Below, one piece after another: positions 10,101 to 19,578 of a DNA stretch of 64,000 bases (the stretch's first letter is position 1; each line of letters begins with the position of its first letter). The notes under the pieces are model-generated. The model had not been told where the DNA came from, did not search any database, and was given only the letters and a program-made list of their open reading frames with translations. The position numbers were made by a program, and so were the translations under genes. This stretch comes from Bartonella sp. HY038 (GTDB lineage: Bacteria > Pseudomonadota > Alphaproteobacteria > Rhizobiales > Rhizobiaceae): positions 3,174,001 through 3,238,000 of the forward strand of contig NZ_CP059725.1 in NCBI RefSeq assembly GCF_014117425.1, in the 5' to 3' direction.

Positions 10101-13100
10101 GCGATAAAGCAGAACTTCGCCGTATTGCACGGCGCACTTGGCTGTATTATGAAACATTTGCCGATGAGGAAAATAACTTCCTTCCTCCTGATAATTTTCA
10201 AGAAGAACCAGAACCAATTGTTGCCAAGCGCACATCGCCCACCAATATTGGTGTTTATTTGCTAGCAATTGTTTCAGCCCGTGATTTTGGTTGGATTAGT
10301 TTTAGTGATACTTTGCGCCGTCTAGAGCTTTCGCTTGAAACCCTTGGCAAGCTAGAAAAATATCAAGGCCATCTTTATAATTGGTATGAAACCGATAGTT
10401 TGCGTCCATTATTGCCGCTTTATGTTTCAACTGTCGATTCGGGCAATCTTGCCGGCCATTTGGTCACCCTATCATCAGCCTTGCGTTCTTGGGCGGAAGC
10501 GCCTGCCGTTTATGTACAAAGCGATTTTGCCGGTCTTAATGATGTCAATGATATTATTGAGGAAGCCTTGGCGGAAATTCCAAATGATCGGCGTGTTTTA
10601 CGCCCCTTACGCGCGCGTATTTTTGACCGGACACAAAACTTCCGCCGTGCTGTTTTCCAATTATTGAATGAGCCGGAAACCGCAACCTTCCGTATTCATG
10701 ATATCAGCCTAATGGCAAGTGATATTGCAAAATTGGTACGCGAACTTGACAGCGAATTGCATAGCAGCCGCTCTGCGCAAGCTTTGGCTTGGGCCGAACG
10801 TTTGTTAGACACTTGCGCCGCCCATGAACAGGATATAACCGGCGACCATGATAGCGATTTCTTGCGGGCACACTTAATCCGTCTTGCCGAGCAAGCGCGT
10901 CAATATGCCTTTGATATGAAATTTGATTTCCTTGAACGCAAGGAACGCCGTTTATTATCCATTGGCTACCGCGTTCAAGAAAACGAGCTTGATGAAAGCT
11001 GCTATGATTTGTTAGCTTCAGAAGCACGGCTTTCAAGCCTATTTGCGATTGCTAAGGGCGATCTTAAGGTTGAGCATTGGTTCCGTCTTGGTCGTTTGCT
11101 TGTACCTGTTGGCTGGAAAGGCGCTTTGTTATCTTGGTCTGGCTCAATGTTTGAGTATTTGATGCCACCTTTGGTGATGCGTGAGCCGCTTGGCTCGCTG
11201 CTTGACCAGACCAACCGACTTGTTGTGCGTGAGCAAATTCGCTATGCGCGTGAACGCTCATTACCTTGGGGCATATCGGAAGCGGCATTTAATGCGCGCG
11301 ACCAGCAGATGAATTATCAATATGGTCCCTTTGGTGTACCAAGTCTTGGCCTTAAACGCGGCCTATCGCGTAATGCGGTTATTGCCCCTTATGCAAGCCT
11401 ATTAGCTGCGCAATATAGCCCAAGTGAAGCAGTTAGCAATTTGCGTAATTTGCGCCAAATTGGTGCTTTGGGACAATATGGCTTTTATGATGCGGTTGAT
11501 TTTACCCCAGCGCGTGTACCTGAGGGTAAGCATTGTGCAATAGTGCATAATTATTATGCCCACCATCACGGCATGTCTATTCTTGCTATATCCAATGTCA
11601 TTTTTGATGGCATTATGCGCGAGCGTTTTCATTCTGATCCGGTAATTGAAGCAACTGAGCTTTTATTGCAAGAAAAAGCACCGCGTGAAATTCCCGTTGT
11701 CCATGCCAAAACTGCAAATCCCATGCGCTCCGATGCAGGCGGCTTTGAAGATGCACCAATGCGCATTATCAATGATCCATTGGCGGCAGCGCGTGAAACC
11801 TTATTATTATCTAACGGCAGCTATAATGTCATGCTCACTTCAAAGGGCGCAGGCTATAGCCGTTGGAATGATATAATGGTGACCCGTTTTGAGGCCGATA
11901 GCGCCCAAGACCAACAAGGAACTTTCTTATTCTTGCGCGATGTGTCAACTGGCCGGTGGTGGTCGGCAACCAGTGAGCCAACCCGTGTCAGCGAGGAAGA
12001 TTGTCTTTGTGTATTCACCGCTGAAAAAGCGGAATATCACAAAACCGTTGATGGCATAAAATCAACCGTTGAAGTGATTGTTGCTTCTGAGGGCGATGGT
12101 GAGGGACGGCGAATTGAGCTTATCAATACCACGGGCAAAGATCGCATTATCGAGATTACCTCTTATGGCGAACTTGTTTTAACCACCGCAGATACTGACG
12201 CAGCCCATCCAGTTTTCTCGCGCATGTTTGTGGAAACAGAAATTGCGGATGACGGCGCAACTATATTTGCCCATCGCCGTAAGCGTAGCCCCAATGATCG
12301 CGATATTTATGTAAGCCATTTTGTTACCGATGCGGCAGGTGCTATCCGTGAGGCGGAAGCTGAAACAGATCGCGCTGCCTTTATCGGCCGTGGTAGAACC
12401 GTCTGGCGACCAACTATTTTTGATCGTGATAAGACATTTGTTGGTTCATCAGGCTGTGTGCTTGACCCCATTGCTGCTATTCGCTGCAAGGTTCGCGTGC
12501 CCGCCCACAAAAAAATTGACCTCGTCTTTTGGACACTTGTTGCCGATAATCGTGAAAAGCTAGAAAATAACATTGCTTATTATCGCCAACCAAATGCCTT
12601 CCCGCGTGAATTTGCAGTGGCTTGGACGCGTTCGCAAGTGACTTTATATCAGGTTGGCATTACACCAAAGCAAGCGCTTGATTATCAAAAATATGCTGGC
12701 TATCTCATCTATCCTGAGCGGCCTTGGCTGCCATCAGAGCGCATTGCAACCGGTCTTGGTAAGCAATCTGACCTTTGGCCAATGTCAATATCGGGTGACT
12801 ATCCAATTTTCGTTTTACGCATTAGCAATGAAACCGATATTGGCATTTTACAAAATTTGCTACGCGCCCATGAATTTTGGCGCACACGCGGCTTGATTGT
12901 TGATTGCGTTGTTTTAAATGAGCGTGCTTTTTCCTATGCTCAAGACACACAGCGCGCTATTGATTGGATGTGTGAAGGGTACCGTAATCGCTCCAATGAT
13001 AGTAATGGAAAGCCTCATATCTTTACCATTCGCCGCGACCAAATTAGTGATGCAAGTTTTGATACTTTACTTAGCAGCGCTCGCATTGTTCTTCATGCCG

Positions 13101-15739
13101 CTAATGGTACCTTGGCAGAACAGTTAAAGCGCATGGAAAGCATTGCCAATGATCCAATCAATGGCAAGCTTTCAAATGGTGTTGGTAATGACAAAGCATT
13201 AGGTAAATCTACGCCACATAATAGCCTCATCATTGCTAATGCTAGCGATGAAACAAGTTTGATTGATAAAGAAGCCAATATAAAACCAAAGGCAACAGCT
13301 ATCGGCCTTATCAGTAAGGTTGATGATCGGCGCTTTGCCAATGGCAAGGATTTGCAATTCTGGAATAATTATGGTGGCTTTGATAGTGATGGTAGCTATG
13401 TCACGCGTCTTATTGGTGCCAATACCACGCCTCATCCTTGGATCAATGTCATTAGCAATGAGCATTTTGGCATGCATGTTTCAAGCGAAGGCGCAAGTTT
13501 CACTTGGGCTGGTAATAGCCGCGATTATCAATTAACGCGCTGGGCGAATGACCCAGTTTCAAATCGCCCCGGTGAAGCGCTCTATATTGTTGATCGTGAT
13601 AGTTTGCGCAGTTTCTCACCAGTATCTGCGGTGGAACGCGATCATAATGTGGTTTATGAAGCGCGTCACGGGCAGGGCTATTCGCAATTCTCGTCAACCC
13701 ATGACAAGGTGGATTATCAGTTAACCCATATTGTTGACCCGGTTAATCCGGTAAAATTGTCAAGATTGACGATTAAAAACAACTCGACCACGAAAAGGCG
13801 CCTACGTCTTTATCATTATACCGAATGGGTTTTGGGATCAGTACGCGCTAAAAATGCTCCTTACATTGTACCAACTCATGATAAGGCGCGCGGTGCTTTA
13901 TTCGTCCGCAATCCTTATCAAACTGAAAAAGCTGATTTTGTAAGCTTTGTTGCCGCTTCAATTAAGCCAAGCAGTGTTAGCGCAGACCGTAACGAGTTTA
14001 TTGGTCCATTGGGAGTGATTGAGCATCCGCAAGCTATCCGCGATGCAAAAGACCTTTCTAATCGTGTTGAAGCTGGACTTGATCCTTGTAGCGCATTTGC
14101 AGTTGATATTGAAATCGCTGCCGGTGAAACAACAGAGGTTATTTTTTATCTTGGCAATGGCAATAATATTGATCAGGCTAGAGTTGTTTTGGATGAAGCA
14201 AAAAAATCAAATTTTGCCGATCTATTGGCCAAGCAAAAACAATTTTGGCGCGATTTTACCGCACCTTTACAGGTAAAAACGCCAGATCCATCTTTTGATA
14301 TGATGGTCAATCACTGGTTGCCTTATCAAGCCTATGCTTGCCGCATTATGGCGCGTGCTGCTTTTTATCAAGCAAGTGGTGCCTTTGGTTTCCGCGATCA
14401 ACTGCAGGATACTTTATCCATGCTGTTGCTCGAGCCTAACCTTGCTAGTGAGCAATTAATCAATGCCGCATCACGCCAGTTTAAAGAAGGTGATGTTCAG
14501 CATTGGTGGTTGCCGCAATCTGGATCAGGTGTACGCACGCTTATTTCAGATGACGTAGTATGGCTTGGCTATGGCGTGTCGCTTTATGTTAAAGTTACAG
14601 GCAATAACGATATTTTAGACCAGAAGATCGCCTTTATCGAAGGAGAATTATTAAACAAAGGCCAGCATGATTCCTACTTCACGCCAGAGCGCTCAGGGTT
14701 AAGTGTTTCGCTCTATGATCATTGCGCTTTGGCGCTTGATTTAGCGATAAAACGTACCGGCGAAAATGGTTTGCCACTCATGCTAGGTGGCGACTGGAAT
14801 GACGGTATGAATCTCGTTGGCATTGAAGGCAAGGGCGAAAGCGTTTGGCTTGGCTGGTTCCTTTGTGCCACTTTGCAACAATTCATTCCCCTTGCCAAAG
14901 CACGCGGCGATGAAGCCCATGTTAATGCTTGGAATGGTCATCTTGAACAATTAACCAAGGCCTTGCATGATAATGCGTGGGACGGCGAATGGTATCGCCG
15001 CGGTTTTTATGATGATGGCGCACCGCTTGGTTCGCATTTGAGCGATGAATGTAAAATTGACACCATTGCCCAGTCATGGAGTGTCTTGTCAGGTGTTGCC
15101 GCACCAGATCGCCAAGAACAAGCTATGGCATCTATGCTTGAGCATCTGCTCGATGAAGAGGGCGGCCTTATCCGTCTATTCTGGCCACCTTTTGATAAAA
15201 CAGTACAAGAACCGGGCTATATTAAAGGCTATCCACCGGGCGTTCGCGAAAATGGTGGCCAGTATACTCATGGCGCTTTATGGAGCATTTTGGCATTGGC
15301 AAAAATGGGTAAAGCCGATGACGCCTATAAGGTATTTTCCATGGTCAATCCCATTAGCCATGGCCAAAAGCCTGAAATCTATAAGGTTGAGCCTTATGCT
15401 ATAGCGGCTGATATTTATTCAGTTGAGCCAAGGCGCGGGCAGGGTGGTTGGACGTGGTATACGGGCTCAGCGGGTTGGTTCTATCGCGCCGCAACCGAGG
15501 CCATTTTGGGTATTCGTAAAGAGGCCGACCGGCTTTATATTAATCCATCTATTCCAAGTGATTGGAAACAGTTCAAGATTGATTATAAAAATGGTGATGC
15601 TATTTACCACATAACCGTTACGCCAAAGGGTAGCGAGTTGAAGATCTGTATAGATGAGAAGGATATAATAGCCAATGAGGGCATTAAGCTTGAAGAAAAT
15701 GGCGAGTTTAATGTAACTGTTTCAATTCCTAAATTATAG
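7121..15739 (+). CDS. cgs: Cyclic beta-1,2-glucan synthase
   Basis: A 2872-residue inner-membrane enzyme (NdvB/ChvB/Cgs family, Brucella Cgs is about the same size) that builds and cyclises the periplasmic beta-1,2-glucan used for osmoadaptation and host interaction. Residues about 410-990 contain hydrophobic membrane segments flanking a GT84-type glycosyltransferase domain; visible catalytic motifs are HRRRLYN near 574, TLDSDTRLTPDS near 627 and RHHRWVRGDW near 772. A glucoamylase-like region follows. The C-terminal third is a GH94 phosphorylase-like domain that sets ring size, with LGGDWNDGMNLVG near 2556. No frameshift or internal stop is present. It is a single gene with its own terminator. 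The symbol is the Brucella name; ndvB and chvB are synonyms. Confidence 0.97.
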   Translation: MVKNIVSGNWFHFGQDNWQSQKLAARPIRAVYKSASQLRELANEMAGHEPISLPEYDPFVFGGRLSEDSKIILYVFRATDAAARNNETVTPAAQWLLDNHYTIDKAIQQTRRDFPRGFLKQLPAYGNNDKIARIFAMAWLYVAHTDSNFSLETLTEMVEGYQEKEPLRIGELWALPSAIRFLLIDNARRLCLRIEKARQMRFNANEVADKIIAMGEEDDVNELFAGYREFLGDTSFAAHLLNRLRGASVDCSRALTLIDDELSRQNIDSETIMANEHSRQATGGVTMGNVIKSLKAIDDVDWTSWFESVSHVDFLLRNNSDFSQVDFHSRNNYRKIIEKLARRSPNDELTVTRKALELADETRSEENLKANPAIRSLAWFLVGEGRRGLEKKCDYQPTFSDKFMRFFKGLGIWNIAVPVTVLTLVLLAIVYCCLHLLGLPQSFALLFTAFAIFPSMDIASALYNLLISWTVEPHRLIGYEYKDGIPEDARTLVVVPTMINSRDSVDEQVRNLEVHYLNNPNGAIGFVLLSDWPDAKEEETKEDLDLLDYARDAIAKLNHHYFGDNVPQFFILHRRRLYNKSEGCFMGWERKRGKLHELNLLLRGDQDTSFFPIDPNLPRNVRYIMTLDSDTRLTPDSVTLMVGKLSHPINRPVHDPKTNNVISGYGILQPRVTPSLTTGEEASFLQRVFSLNRGIDPYVFAVSDTYQDLLGEGSFTGKGLYDIDAFERAMDGRIDENAVLSHDLLEGGYARAALVTDVEVIEDYPTAYQVDAARHHRWVRGDWQLLPYLFKNRGISLITRWKMQDNLRRSLTPLLWCAASIAGWCLMPLSTALLWQAFLLIGMFIAPTLGVLRGIISINRDYSMRGHLQAVLTSISSNTAEATLRVTFIAHTAYYMVDAIIRTLYRLGISHHNLLEWRSSAATKSGPNNLISYIGLMWPASIIGLFAIALPILLTAPAALLALPFGLVWFFSPFIAWIVSRSAAVQDSLELHASDKAELRRIARRTWLYYETFADEENNFLPPDNFQEEPEPIVAKRTSPTNIGVYLLAIVSARDFGWISFSDTLRRLELSLETLGKLEKYQGHLYNWYETDSLRPLLPLYVSTVDSGNLAGHLVTLSSALRSWAEAPAVYVQSDFAGLNDVNDIIEEALAEIPNDRRVLRPLRARIFDRTQNFRRAVFQLLNEPETATFRIHDISLMASDIAKLVRELDSELHSSRSAQALAWAERLLDTCAAHEQDITGDHDSDFLRAHLIRLAEQARQYAFDMKFDFLERKERRLLSIGYRVQENELDESCYDLLASEARLSSLFAIAKGDLKVEHWFRLGRLLVPVGWKGALLSWSGSMFEYLMPPLVMREPLGSLLDQTNRLVVREQIRYARERSLPWGISEAAFNARDQQMNYQYGPFGVPSLGLKRGLSRNAVIAPYASLLAAQYSPSEAVSNLRNLRQIGALGQYGFYDAVDFTPARVPEGKHCAIVHNYYAHHHGMSILAISNVIFDGIMRERFHSDPVIEATELLLQEKAPREIPVVHAKTANPMRSDAGGFEDAPMRIINDPLAAARETLLLSNGSYNVMLTSKGAGYSRWNDIMVTRFEADSAQDQQGTFLFLRDVSTGRWWSATSEPTRVSEEDCLCVFTAEKAEYHKTVDGIKSTVEVIVASEGDGEGRRIELINTTGKDRIIEITSYGELVLTTADTDAAHPVFSRMFVETEIADDGATIFAHRRKRSPNDRDIYVSHFVTDAAGAIREAEAETDRAAFIGRGRTVWRPTIFDRDKTFVGSSGCVLDPIAAIRCKVRVPAHKKIDLVFWTLVADNREKLENNIAYYRQPNAFPREFAVAWTRSQVTLYQVGITPKQALDYQKYAGYLIYPERPWLPSERIATGLGKQSDLWPMSISGDYPIFVLRISNETDIGILQNLLRAHEFWRTRGLIVDCVVLNERAFSYAQDTQRAIDWMCEGYRNRSNDSNGKPHIFTIRRDQISDASFDTLLSSARIVLHAANGTLAEQLKRMESIANDPINGKLSNGVGNDKALGKSTPHNSLIIANASDETSLIDKEANIKPKATAIGLISKVDDRRFANGKDLQFWNNYGGFDSDGSYVTRLIGANTTPHPWINVISNEHFGMHVSSEGASFTWAGNSRDYQLTRWANDPVSNRPGEALYIVDRDSLRSFSPVSAVERDHNVVYEARHGQGYSQFSSTHDKVDYQLTHIVDPVNPVKLSRLTIKNNSTTKRRLRLYHYTEWVLGSVRAKNAPYIVPTHDKARGALFVRNPYQTEKADFVSFVAASIKPSSVSADRNEFIGPLGVIEHPQAIRDAKDLSNRVEAGLDPCSAFAVDIEIAAGETTEVIFYLGNGNNIDQARVVLDEAKKSNFADLLAKQKQFWRDFTAPLQVKTPDPSFDMMVNHWLPYQAYACRIMARAAFYQASGAFGFRDQLQDTLSMLLLEPNLASEQLINAASRQFKEGDVQHWWLPQSGSGVRTLISDDVVWLGYGVSLYVKVTGNNDILDQKIAFIEGELLNKGQHDSYFTPERSGLSVSLYDHCALALDLAIKRTGENGLPLMLGGDWNDGMNLVGIEGKGESVWLGWFLCATLQQFIPLAKARGDEAHVNAWNGHLEQLTKALHDNAWDGEWYRRGFYDDGAPLGSHLSDECKIDTIAQSWSVLSGVAAPDRQEQAMASMLEHLLDEEGGLIRLFWPPFDKTVQEPGYIKGYPPGVRENGGQYTHGALWSILALAKMGKADDAYKVFSMVNPISHGQKPEIYKVEPYAIAADIYSVEPRRGQGGWTWYTGSAGWFYRAATEAILGIRKEADRLYINPSIPSDWKQFKIDYKNGDAIYHITVTPKGSELKICIDEKDIIANEGIKLEENGEFNVTVSIPKL

Positions 15740-15780
15740 GTTCTTGCCTTACAGTAAGTGCTTTTATTTTGGCCAAAATA

Positions 15781-15824
15781 AAAAAAAGCCCTTTGCCTGT
15801 AATAACAGTCAAAGGGCTTTTTTT
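15781..15824 (+). terminator. Terminator of the glucan synthase gene
   Basis: A perfect 15-bp stem (AAAAAAAGCCCTTTG at 15781-15795 with 15810-15824) ending in a T run, 41 bases after the stop codon: a textbook intrinsic terminator. Confidence 0.9.
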
Positions 15825-16137
15825 GGCGTCGACTTTTTTAGCAAAAATCTGCCATTTTTAATTTAAAGTATTTTATGGGAAACCTTTATAAAAAGGTGCG
15901 TTTTTAAAATAGATGCATGGCTTAGCGCAAAAATAGCCCGCTTTCTACTGAGTTATTACGTTTTTTAATGCTAACCAATTGCATTTGTTTTGCAAAATTT
16001 CACGATTCTGTTAATCGCTTCCTTCGCTCGTGAGTTGAAAACATCAAGGCAAGGCTCAAATATAGCTTACCGGCTTTGCTTAAATATTGGAGTTGACTCT
16101 AGTTAACCTAAATTATCTAAGGTTAGCCTCTTAATTA
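15825..16137. other. Intergenic region between converging genes
   Basis: About 310 bases between the cgs terminator and the dnaQ stop codon. I see no ORF, repeat or clear hairpin. Confidence 0.5.
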
Positions 16138-16851
16138 TTATTGACTATCTTCACTTTTGGCATACCAAAGGGCTTTAGGGCCAATTTTTTCAAGCAAAGC
16201 CATGTGGGCGGCTTTTTCTTCATCAGTTAATAGGGGCGCTAAAAATTTTGGCCGCGGTGGGAGAGTAATAACATTTTGGTCTTTATTGTTTTTGCCTGAA
16301 TTGCTGCTTTTATTGTTAGCAGCAAGCCCCAACGCACCCTGTTTACCGCCGATAAGTTCAATGTAGACATCGGCCAAAATTTCAGAATCGAGCAATGCGC
16401 CATGCAATGTGCGGTGACTGTTTTCAATGCCATAACGCTTACAAAGCGCATCCAACGAATTTGGCCCCATTGGGTGTTTACGCCGCGCCAAGGCAAGCGT
16501 ATCAATAATACGGTCAACACTAATTGGTAATTGGCCAATACGATCCAATTCAGCATTAATAAAACCAAGATCGAACATCGCATTATGGGCTACCAATTTA
16601 GCGCCATCGCAAAAGGCCAAGAATTCATCAACAATATCACCAAATTTTGGCTTATCTGCCAGCATTTCATTAGAAATGCCATGCACTGCCAAAGCATCTG
16701 GATGAACAGCTTTACCTTGCGGATTAATATAAACATGGAACGTGCGTCCGGTCAAAAATCGGTTTTCCATTTCAACGCAACCAATTTCAATCACCCTGTC
16801 GCTGGTTTTATCAAGACCGGTGGTTTCCGTATCAAATATAATCTCACGCAT
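16138..16851 (-). CDS. dnaQ: DNA polymerase III epsilon subunit (3'-5' proofreading exonuclease)
   Basis: DEDDh exonuclease that proofreads for the replicative polymerase. Exo I is IIFDTETTGLD at residues 4-14, Exo II is LVAHNAMFDLGF near 87-98, and Exo III is HGALLDSEILADVY near 148-161. The length, 237 residues, is typical of the alphaproteobacterial form, with a C-terminal tail that binds the alpha subunit. Its start overlaps the end of coaE by 8 bases, so it is the last gene of the maf-aroE-coaE-dnaQ operon. This order is familiar from Brucella and relatives. Confidence 0.96.
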   Translation of the reverse strand: MREIIFDTETTGLDKTSDRVIEIGCVEMENRFLTGRTFHVYINPQGKAVHPDALAVHGISNEMLADKPKFGDIVDEFLAFCDGAKLVAHNAMFDLGFINAELDRIGQLPISVDRIIDTLALARRKHPMGPNSLDALCKRYGIENSHRTLHGALLDSEILADVYIELIGGKQGALGLAANNKSSNSGKNNKDQNVITLPPRPKFLAPLLTDEEKAAHMALLEKIGPKALWYAKSEDSQ

Positions 16852-17443
16852 TTTTTGTATTTTCCGTTAGGGTCTTTATAATATTTTGTACCGCTTGTTC
16901 TGCTGCAATTAAACCTTGGCTGGTATCAATGATAAAATCAGCGCGCACGCGTTTTTCACTATCAGGCATTTGCCGTTTTAAAATGGCGGCAAATTTTTCC
17001 TCACTCATATTTTCACGGGCAAGAACACGGGTTCTTTGTATATCATAAGGCGCACTAACTACAGCAATTTTATCCACACGGCTTTCACCACCTGTTTCAA
17101 AAAGCAATGGAATATCAAGCACAACCAGTTTTTCGCAATTATCTTGATGAAATTTTATAAAATCTTGCTCTTTTTTGCGCACTAGCGGATGGATAATCGC
17201 TTCAAGTTTTTTCAAATTATCGCTATTGCCAAGCACGTAAGATGATAGATTTTGCCGCGAAACCTCACCATTGATCACTGTATTGGGGAAAGCCGCTTCA
17301 ATAAGGCTTAAAGCAGGTTCTTCAAGGTAAAGCTCATGCACTGCCTCATCGGAACTATAAACCGCAATGCCATATTTTTTAAAAAATGCGGCGGTTGTGC
17401 TTTTTCCCATGCCGATAGACCCAGTTAACCCCAAAATAATCAT
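16844..17443 (-). CDS. coaE: Dephospho-CoA kinase
   Basis: Phosphorylates the 3'-OH of dephospho-CoA in the last step of coenzyme A synthesis. The P-loop GLTGSIGMGKST opens the protein, LDIPLLFETG lies near residue 92, and the RxxxQ region (LKRQMPDSEKR) near 145-155 fits the family. The longest frame starts at a GTG at 17464 inside aroE, but the ATG at 17443 gives the usual start MIILGLTGS (199 residues) and lies 4 bases past the aroE stop. Third gene of the maf-aroE-coaE-dnaQ operon. Confidence 0.96.
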   Translation of the reverse strand: MIILGLTGSIGMGKSTTAAFFKKYGIAVYSSDEAVHELYLEEPALSLIEAAFPNTVINGEVSRQNLSSYVLGNSDNLKKLEAIIHPLVRKKEQDFIKFHQDNCEKLVVLDIPLLFETGGESRVDKIAVVSAPYDIQRTRVLARENMSEEKFAAILKRQMPDSEKRVRADFIIDTSQGLIAAEQAVQNIIKTLTENTKNA

Positions 17444-17447
17444 GCAA

Positions 17448-18299
17448 TTACCTGTCTTTTTCACCCATTGATTGCAAGATGCTTGCCCGCAATTCCGGTG
17501 TGACGCTTGGCTTCACACCAAACCAGCGCTCAAATCCGGGAATTGCTTGATGCAATAACATACCAATACCATCAACCGTTTTAAGTCCTTCTTGCGCAGC
17601 CGCCTTTAAAAAAGGTGTGTTAAGTGGGGTATAAACAATATCATTAATAATAACATCACGGCGCGCTTGTTTAAAGTCGATGGGCATCACATTTGCATCT
17701 TGTTGATGATTTTCAAGTCCCAAGGAGGTGGTATTGACGATGAGATCAGCCGCTTGCACATGATCATTCATATCCTGCCACTCGATCACATCGACATCAT
17801 TGTTAAAATGCACCATTAAATTTTCAGCCCGCGATTTTGTACGATTACTCAACATAATCTTTTTAAATCCGCGTTCTCGTAAAGCATGGATAATTGCGCG
17901 GCTCGCACCGCCAGCGCCAATCACCAATGCGCAGTCTCCCGCCCAATCATCAACAAAATCATCAAGATTTTTGGCAAAGCCATAGGAATCGCTATTTGAT
18001 CCCCAAAGCACATCGCCTTCAAACCATAAGGTATTAGCGGCTCCAATTTCATTGGCTAAATCATCACGCCGATCCACCAAATCATGAGCCATTTCCTTAT
18101 GGGGAATGGTAACATTACCGCCGTTAAAACCGCTTTGCTTTAAGTTTTTAATAAAATTTTTGAAATTATCGGGCGCAACTTCAATCGGATCATAGCTGCC
18201 TTCGATTTCATGGGATTTAAGCCAATGGCGATGAATTTGCGGCGAGCGCGAATGTTTAATTGGATAGCCGGTGACAAAAGCCTTAGAAAGTTCACGCAT
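17448..18299 (-). CDS. aroE: Shikimate dehydrogenase (NADP)
   Basis: Reduces 3-dehydroshikimate to shikimate in aromatic amino acid synthesis. The substrate site YPIKHSRSPQIH is near residue 13, VTIPHKE with the catalytic Lys near 65, the NADP site VIGAGGASRAI near 126, and a C-terminal GIGMLLHQAIPGFERWFG. Length 283 is normal. Its ATG overlaps the end of maf by 8 bases (ATGCGTGA), so translation is probably coupled. Confidence 0.97.
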   Translation of the reverse strand: MRELSKAFVTGYPIKHSRSPQIHRHWLKSHEIEGSYDPIEVAPDNFKNFIKNLKQSGFNGGNVTIPHKEMAHDLVDRRDDLANEIGAANTLWFEGDVLWGSNSDSYGFAKNLDDFVDDWAGDCALVIGAGGASRAIIHALRERGFKKIMLSNRTKSRAENLMVHFNNDVDVIEWQDMNDHVQAADLIVNTTSLGLENHQQDANVMPIDFKQARRDVIINDIVYTPLNTPFLKAAAQEGLKTVDGIGMLLHQAIPGFERWFGVKPSVTPELRASILQSMGEKDR

Positions 18300-18885
18300 T
18301 AATAATCCCCAATTGGCGTAATTTATTTAATAATGGAATAAGTGGCATGCCAATAATGGTAAAATAATCGCCATCAATCTTATCAAAGAGTTGAATGCCT
18401 TCCCCCTCAATTTGATAAGCGCCCACGCTTGCCAACACTTGATTGCCCACCCGTTCAAGATAATGGCCGATAAAGCTTGGCTCTAAAATACGCACATGCA
18501 TATTGGCCGTTTCAACACTACTCCAAATCGTTTCTTGGTTTTTAACCAAAGCAACACCACAATGCAGGTAGTGAACCTTTCCCGACATGGCCATTAACCG
18601 CCGCCGTGCTTCTTCCATATTTTTTGGTTTATGAACCACATTGCCATCAAGTTCCAAAGTTTGGTCGCAGCCAATGACAAGCGCATTAGGAAAGCGTTTT
18701 GATACATCATAGGCTTTGGCAAGGCTTAAAGTTTCAGCCAATTTTATCGGACTAACGGCATCCAATTCACCCTCAATTGCGCGTTCATCAATGTGCGCGC
18801 CCTCAATCGCAACGGAAAGACCGGCATTTTTTAAAAGTCCTGCGCGAAAAGGGCTAAGGGATGCTAAAATAAGATCATCTGTCAT
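18292..18885 (-). CDS. maf: Maf-family nucleotide pyrophosphatase
   Basis: House-cleaning enzyme that hydrolyses non-canonical or modified nucleoside triphosphates. The N-terminal LASLSPFRAGLLKNAGL contains the family's S..R motif (the usual SxRR is slightly altered), and IGCDQTLEL near residue 69 and KVHYLHCGVAL near 105 are conserved. Length 197 is normal. First gene of the four-gene minus-strand operon; the promoter should lie in 18886-19065. Confidence 0.93.
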   Translation of the reverse strand: MTDDLILASLSPFRAGLLKNAGLSVAIEGAHIDERAIEGELDAVSPIKLAETLSLAKAYDVSKRFPNALVIGCDQTLELDGNVVHKPKNMEEARRRLMAMSGKVHYLHCGVALVKNQETIWSSVETANMHVRILEPSFIGHYLERVGNQVLASVGAYQIEGEGIQLFDKIDGDYFTIIGMPLIPLLNKLRQLGIINA

Positions 18886-19065
18886 GAAAAACCAACAAGG
18901 AATTAAAACAATAGGCTAACTTGGCCAACAAGCTTAATCTTTAACGATTATGATCTTTTAAAACAATTAAAATATTACAATCGGACTTTTAAAATTACCA
19001 AATTTTATAAAAATAGTTCCAAGGTCAAAATCTATGAAATATCATAATATAAAGGTAGCTAACTA

Positions 19066-19425
19066 ATGTTGATATTTTTAAACAATAACAGTCCTGAAGA
19101 TAGGCTGTATAAAAATCTCACAGTTATACGCGATCGAAAAATGGATTTTGATCCTTGGGTATTTTTAAGTGATGAAGAGATTATAAAAACAAGTGCTGGC
19201 ATTAATAGCTACTATCCGTATCGAAACATATTGTGTTTTGCCCATCGCCAAGGCTCTGATGATTATGCTTGTCTTATCACCAAAGGCCAATTAACTGGTA
19301 AATTTATATTCATTCACTAGTTTGCATCGCCCGGATGGGAAACTGGAAAAGACTGCGAACTTGATAGTTTTGGTGATGTGCTTGAAGCAATTATCAGTGA
19401 TATGATTGACAATAACATATTATAA
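19066..19425 (+). pseudogene. SMI1/KNR4-like protein interrupted by an in-frame TAG
   Basis: The frame from ATG 19066 runs 84 codons to TAG at 19318-19320 and then stays open for 34 more codons to TAA at 19423-19425. The downstream part reads FASPGWETGKDCELDSFGDV, a typical C-terminal end of the SMI1/KNR4 (SUKH) fold, and the upstream part has LSDEEI and YACLI segments that fit the same fold. The whole would be 118 residues plus the stop position, normal for a small SUKH domain. SUKH proteins are commonly immunity proteins to nuclease-type toxins, but no toxin gene lies beside it. A nonsense mutation is the simplest reading; amber readthrough is the alternative. Confidence 0.7.
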
Positions 19426-19518
19426 AAAGCCTATTGTTAAAATACCTTCAATATATAGGCCGCCACTTTAAATAATGTTGAGATACAATTTTGCTGCCAA
19501 GGAAAAGATTTGAAATTT

Positions 19519-19551
19519 AGAGCACTTTTGCCGCCTTGGTAAAAATGCTCT
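19519..19551. repeat. AGAGCA/TGCTCT hairpin repeat, copy 1
   Basis: AGAGCA and TGCTCT arms enclose a stem of about 14 bp with one mismatch and a small loop. A second copy of the same design lies at 22775-22811 and a half copy (TTTAGAGCGATTTTG) near 24338. It sits just downstream of the unknown gene at 19579-20214 and could also act as its terminator. Confidence 0.6.
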
Positions 19552-19578
19552 CGAATATTCTAGCCTTGTGTTTAAACC

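Noticed and set aside
7121..15739. Many antisense and out-of-frame ORFs inside cgs
   Set aside because: Shadows of one very long conserved gene; none has a domain or independent ribosome site.
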